From the NCBI RefSeq assembly GCF_000716715.1, contig NZ_JNYJ01000002.1, positions 281,847 through 345,846 on the forward strand: DNA of 64,000 nt. Direction: 5' to 3'. Made by a program: the position numbers and the translations under genes. Position 1 is the stretch's first letter; each line of letters begins with the position of its first letter. Origin of the DNA: Dactylosporangium aurantiacum. Its GTDB lineage: Bacteria; Actinomycetota; Actinomycetes; Mycobacteriales; Micromonosporaceae. Shown here one piece after another: positions 60,749 through 64,000 of this stretch. The notes under the pieces were generated by a model. The model was not told the DNA's origin. It did not search any database and worked only from the letters and a program-made list of their open reading frames with translations.

Positions 60749-61344
60749 TCAGCCCGCCCGCGGCGCGTCGGCGGCGCTCTCGACCTTGGCGTCGAGCCCC
60801 TTGAGCTTGTCCAGCACCGCGTCGGCCGACGGCGAGCGCAGCTCGTCGACGATCCGGCCGTCGGCCAGGAAGATGACCCGGTCCGCGTAGGACGCGGCGT
60901 TGGGGTCGTGGGTCACCATGACGATCGTCTGGCCGAACTCCCGCACCGAGTTGCGCAGGAACGACAGCACCTCCGCGCCGGAGCGCGAGTCGAGGTTGCC
61001 GGTCGGCTCGTCGGCGAAGATGACCTCCGGCCGCGACACCGCTGGAAGATGAACCCGACCTTGGTGCGGCGCAGGTTGGTCAGATCACCGTCGGACATCC
61101 CCGTCAACCGGGTGTCACCGACGAAGATCTCACCGCGCGTCACCGAGTCGAGCCCGGCGAGCGTGTGCATCAACGTCGACTTGCCGGACCCGGACGGGCC
61201 CATGATCGCGGTGAACTGCCCGCGCTCCAGCTCGACGCTCACCCCGTGCAGCGCGATGACCTGGGCCTCGCCGCTGCCGTACACCTTCCACACGTCCACC
61301 GCGCGGGCGGCGACCGCCTGCCCGGTCGTGACTGTCGTGGTCAC
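60749..61344 (-). pseudogene. ABC transporter ATP-binding subunit (paralogue 2), broken by an internal deletion and frameshift
   Basis: The GTG at 61344 starts VDVWKVYGSGEAQVIALHGVSV and then Walker A IMGPSGSGKST, ending at the Q-loop GFIFQ. At 61041 the sequence continues with VSRPEVIFADEPTGNLD in another frame and runs through VTHDPNAASYADR to the stop at 60749. The helical domain and LSGGQ signature are missing. The junction differs slightly from paralogue 1 (FIFQ here against FIFQQFNLL there), so the two breaks are not copies of one event. The 99 bases ending at the junction are identical to the other copy. Confidence 0.78.
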
Positions 61345-61501
61345 GCTCGATCCCCCTCTGGTTTCGTGAATGTCCTCACGCTACGGGGTGATCGAGGGCG
61401 TGCCGTCCTCCCGGGGTGCCGGTCGTGGCTACTCCCTGCGAAGGAGACCGGTGGGTGCCCCGGAGGAGGATCACCCCGGCCCGGGTCGTAGGCCGCGGGC
61501 C

Positions 61502-62185
61502 TCACGTGCCCGGGCGGACCAGACCCGTCTCGTACGCCAGGACGACGGCCTGCACCCGGTCGCGCAGCCCCAGCTTCGTCAGCACGTGCCCGACGTGCGT
61601 CTTCACCGTCGTCTCGCTCACCGACAGGGCCCTGGCGATCTCCGCGTTGGACAGCCCCCGCGCCAGGTGCACCAGCACCTCCCGCTCCCGGTCGGTCAGC
61701 ACCCGCAGGTCCCGCGGCGGCGCCGCGTCCGGGTCCGGCAGCGCGTCGGCGAACTTGTCCAGCAGCCGCTTCAGGATCCGCGGCGCCACCACCGCCTCGC
61801 CCGCCGCCACCGTCCGGATCGCGGTGACCAGGTCGTCGGCCGGCACGTCCTTGGCCAGGAACCCGCTGGCCCCCGCGCGCAGCGCGCCCACCACGTACTC
61901 GTCCAGGTCGAACGTGGTCAGGATCAGCACCCGCACCGGCAGCTTCGCCTCGACGATCGCCCGGGTCGCGGCGACCCCGTCCATCCGGGGCATCCGGATG
62001 TCCATCAGCACCACGTCGGGCAGCAGGCGCCGGGCCAGCTCGACCGCCTCGACCCCGTCACCCGCCTCGGCGACGATGTCGAGGTCCGTCTCGCCGCCGA
62101 GCACCATCCGGAACCCGGTGCGCAGCAGCGGCTGGTCGTCCACGAGCAGGAGCCGGATGGGCTTCAGGTGCGCGCTCGCGTTCAA
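61502..62185 (-). CDS. NarL/LuxR-type response regulator
   Basis: The TTG at 62185 lies inside the histidine-kinase stop (TTGA overlap) behind AAAGG; the product has 227 residues. The receiver domain has LLLVDDQPLLRTGF (about 12-25), the phosphoacceptor Asp in DVVLMDIRMP (about 62), the Thr in LILTTFD (about 90) and the Lys in FLAKDV (about 112). The LuxR-type HTH (LTDREREVLVHLARGLSNAEIARAL then TVKTHVGHVLTKLGL) is at about 162-205. It forms a two-component pair with the adjacent kinase. The ABC transporter genes start 157 bp downstream on the same strand and are the likely target. Confidence 0.92.
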   Translation of the reverse strand: MNASAHLKPIRLLLVDDQPLLRTGFRMVLGGETDLDIVAEAGDGVEAVELARRLLPDVVLMDIRMPRMDGVAATRAIVEAKLPVRVLILTTFDLDEYVVGALRAGASGFLAKDVPADDLVTAIRTVAAGEAVVAPRILKRLLDKFADALPDPDAAPPRDLRVLTDREREVLVHLARGLSNAEIARALSVSETTVKTHVGHVLTKLGLRDRVQAVVLAYETGLVRPGT

Positions 62186-63453
62186 GCTGGCTGCCTTTCC
62201 ACGGTGTCGGCGTGCTGTTCGATCGGGATCCTCGCGTGCACACGGTAGCCGCCGCCCGGCCGCGGCCCGGTGCGCAGCGTCCCCCCGTACAGCATCACGC
62301 GCTCCCGCATGCCGAGCAGCCCGTGCCCGATCGCGGCCGTGCCCAGCTGCGGCCCGCGACCCGTGTCACACACCTCCACGACCACGTCCTGCCGGCTGAA
62401 CGCCATCCTCACCTCGACCGTGGCCGCCCCGGCGTGCTTCAACGCGTTCGTCAGTGCCTCCTGCACGATCCGGTAGATCGTCAGCGCGATCCCCGGGTCG
62501 AGCGGCCCGGGCACCCCGTCCACCTTCAGCACCGCCTGCAGCCCGGCCTCCCGGATCTGCTCGACCAGGCCCTCCACGCCCGCCAGCCCCGGCTGCGGCG
62601 CCAGCTCACCGGCCGGCTCCGTCTCCGTGCGCAGCACCGTCAGCAGCCGCCGCATCTCCCGCAGCGCGGTGCGCCCCGTCTCCTCGATCGTGGCGAGCGC
62701 CTCGTCCGCCGCCCCCGGGTCCCGCTGCAGCATCCGCCGCGACCCGGTCGCGAGGACCCCCATCACGCTCACGTGGTGCGCGACGACGTCGTGCAGCTCC
62801 CGCGCGATGCGCCGCCGCTCGTCCGCGACCGCCTGCTCCGTCAGCGCCCGCTGGCTCGTCTCCGCCGTCCTCGCCCGGTCCTCCAGCGCCGCCACGTACG
62901 CCCGCCGCGTCGCCATCGTGCGCCCCACCGTGAAACACACCACCGCGCTCATCGCGTTGAACAGCAGGAAGACCCGCGGCTCCAGCAGGAACGGCTCGTC
63001 GTCGGTGCGCCCCATCATCGTCGCCAGGACCATCCCCGGCCCCCAGACGAGCACCCCCGCCACCACCGCCGCCCGCAACGGCAGGTACGCCGCCGCCGTG
63101 TACGTGACGACAATCACCGAAAAACCGCCGTTGACCAGCGGAAACGCCCCCAGGAACGGCACCGTCGTGTGCACCGCGGTGAACCACACCGCCACCCACA
63201 CCCACCGCCGCCGCACCGCCACCGCCGCCAACCCGACCGTGTCGAAGACCAGCTGCCACGCCAGATTCCTGGTGCCGAACTCGTCCTGCGCGACCACCGT
63301 CGCCGCCCCGCTGACCACCGCAAGCCCCACCGCGAAGGCGATGTCCTGCACCAACGGGTCCGCTCGGCGGCTCAGCACGCGCTTCAGCACCCTTCGTACG
63401 CTATCGGCTCCACAGCCCCCCGGATTCGTCACCGCGTCCGAGGTCCGTCTCAT
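62182..63453 (-). CDS. Sensor histidine kinase (HisKA_3 / NarX-type)
   Basis: This 423-residue protein starts at ATG 63453; a shorter form from GTG or a later codon is possible because no clear ribosome site is seen. Four to five membrane segments fill residues 35-180. The dimerisation/phosphoacceptor motif is ERRRIARELHDVVAHHVS with His221, followed by the HATPase block IVQEALTNALKHAG (about 329-342) and DTGRGP through GHGLLGMRERV (about 369-392). The small extracytoplasmic loops suggest intramembrane sensing, as in kinases that respond to cell-envelope stress. It overlaps the response regulator gene by 4 bp and is therefore co-translated. Confidence 0.92.
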   Translation of the reverse strand: MRRTSDAVTNPGGCGADSVRRVLKRVLSRRADPLVQDIAFAVGLAVVSGAATVVAQDEFGTRNLAWQLVFDTVGLAAVAVRRRWVWVAVWFTAVHTTVPFLGAFPLVNGGFSVIVVTYTAAAYLPLRAAVVAGVLVWGPGMVLATMMGRTDDEPFLLEPRVFLLFNAMSAVVCFTVGRTMATRRAYVAALEDRARTAETSQRALTEQAVADERRRIARELHDVVAHHVSVMGVLATGSRRMLQRDPGAADEALATIEETGRTALREMRRLLTVLRTETEPAGELAPQPGLAGVEGLVEQIREAGLQAVLKVDGVPGPLDPGIALTIYRIVQEALTNALKHAGAATVEVRMAFSRQDVVVEVCDTGRGPQLGTAAIGHGLLGMRERVMLYGGTLRTGPRPGGGYRVHARIPIEQHADTVERQPA

Positions 63454-63529
63454 GCTTGAGGATGAGACCCCCCGCAGACCGCCCCACCAAAGGGCATGGC
63501 ACGTCGGCCCGGCAAACTGCCGCGCCGGC

Positions 63530-64000
63530 GCGCCGGCGTGGCGTGCGCCTGGGCGTGGCGTGCGCCTGGGCGTGGCGTGCGCCTGGGCGTGGCGTGCGCC
63601 TGGGCGTGGCGTGCGCCTGGGCGTGGCGGGTGGCCGGGCGTGGCGGGTGGCCGGGCGTGGCGGGTGGCCGGGCGTGGCGGCGCGGGTCGGGCGTGGCGGC
63701 GTGGGTCGGGCGTGGCGGCGCGGGTCGGGCGTGGCGGCGTGGGTCGGGCGTGGCGGCGCGGGTTGGGCGTGGCGGCGCGGGTTGGGCGTGGCGGGTGGCC
63801 GGGCGTGGCGCGTGGCCGGGCGTGGGTGGGCGTGGCGCGTGGCCGGGCGTGGCGAGCGGCGGGCCAGGTGGCGGACGGCGCGACGCGGCAGGACAGCGCG
63901 ATGCGGCGGAACGGTGTGGCAAGGCGGGCGTGGCGGCGGGCGTGGCGGCGGGCGTGGCGGCGGGCGTGGCGGCGGGCGTGGCGGCGGGCGTGGCGGAGGG
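63530..64000. repeat. Tandem GGGCGTGGC repeat tract to the window edge
   Basis: From about 63530 the sequence is a continuous variable-length tandem repeat on the core GGGCGTGGC: units of 17 bases (GCCTGGGCGTGGCGTGC), then 17-19-base variants (GGCGGGTGGCC, GGCGGCGCGGGTC) and finally 12-base units GCGGGCGTGGCG at 63925-64000. A 63-base stretch around 63860-63924 is less regular. The array continues beyond the window. All frames across it are low-complexity Pro/Arg/Ala shadows, so no gene is called. Confidence 0.88.

Noticed and set aside
57655..61041. Programmed frameshifting joining the two halves of each ATPase
   Set aside because: A shift would not restore the missing helical domain and LSGGQ signature; about 55-65 residues are absent, not just out of frame.
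58142..61369. Plus-strand open frame of about 1075 codons across permease 2 and its ATPase
   Set aside because: The product is an Arg/Asp/Gly/His-rich shadow with no recognisable domain; permease and ATPase motifs are on the minus strand.
63401..63922. Minus-strand frame of 173 codons in the terminal repeats
   Set aside because: It is a pure translation of the tandem repeat (Pro/Arg/His/Ala) and overlaps the kinase start.

Overview
The window is high-GC DNA (most genes rich in G/C third positions, many GTG and some TTG starts) from an actinomycete. The mycothiol ligase MshC, its usual DUF3090 and SCO1664-type neighbours, an F420-type LLM oxidoreductase, a DUF5703 protein, a GPGG small membrane protein and a PAC2 protein all point to filamentous Actinobacteria. 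Micromonosporaceae is my best guess, but the sequence alone does not prove it.

Positions 1 to about 23,830 look like the right-hand part of an integrated genomic island. Its right border is tRNA-Leu(GAG) at 23829-23914 (minus strand), with a tyrosine recombinase (22465-23367) facing the tRNA 3' end. The cargo is a plus-strand array of defence-type genes: a subtilase cut by the window edge, a ComEC-like metallo-beta-lactamase-fold protein, a Hanks-type Ser/Thr kinase, and then a tightly coupled set of an SNF2 helicase (DrmD-like), a giant N6-adenine DNA methyltransferase, a giant DEAD/DEAH helicase with a DUF1998 region (DrmA/DrmB- or DruE-like) and a UvrD-type helicase with a RelE/ParE-like N-terminus. 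A separate DUF262-HNH protein (GmrSD/BrxU-like type IV restriction) follows. The set resembles DISARM and Druantia but matches neither. A 16-bp tandem duplication (11554-11585) frameshifts the start of the giant helicase. The C-terminal third of the methyltransferase has much lower GC than its surroundings, as expected if its target-recognition part was exchanged.

Positions 24,000 to 43,000 look like ordinary chromosome. They hold a small GPGG membrane protein, a hemerythrin-like protein, a secreted SGNH hydrolase, an M20 peptidase, a three-gene minus-strand group (aldo/keto reductase, beta-propeller lipoprotein, DUF5703), the conserved LLM - phosphatase - DUF3090 - SCO1664 - mshC run, a LysR/threonine-dehydratase divergent pair, a DUF3311/MctP monocarboxylate uptake pair, a truncated MarR gene, and an ECF (SigE-family) sigma gene with a co-directional membrane partner. 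Two gene-free stretches (28093-28987 and 35898-36228) are dominated by short tandem repeats.

Positions 43,000 to 45,000 are a small scar. A 5'-truncated gene and two pieces of a decayed ISL3-type transposase flank a membrane-anchored Mrr-like protein whose catalytic motif appears degenerate.

Positions 45,000 to 63,500 hold a GntR regulator, an alanine-type aminotransferase, a membrane-anchored Hsp70-like ATPase, a PAC2 protein, two large polytopic membrane proteins, a ketopantoate-reductase-like enzyme, a HAD phosphatase, two paralogous MacB/FtsX-type ABC transporters, and a NarL-type two-component system that probably controls the transporters. Both ABC ATPase genes lack the same internal segment (Q-loop to signature motif). 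Both junctions sit exactly at the end of a 99-bp tract identical in the two copies, which suggests repeat-driven deletion or an assembly error. The window ends in a long GC-rich tandem-repeat tract (about 63,530-64,000).
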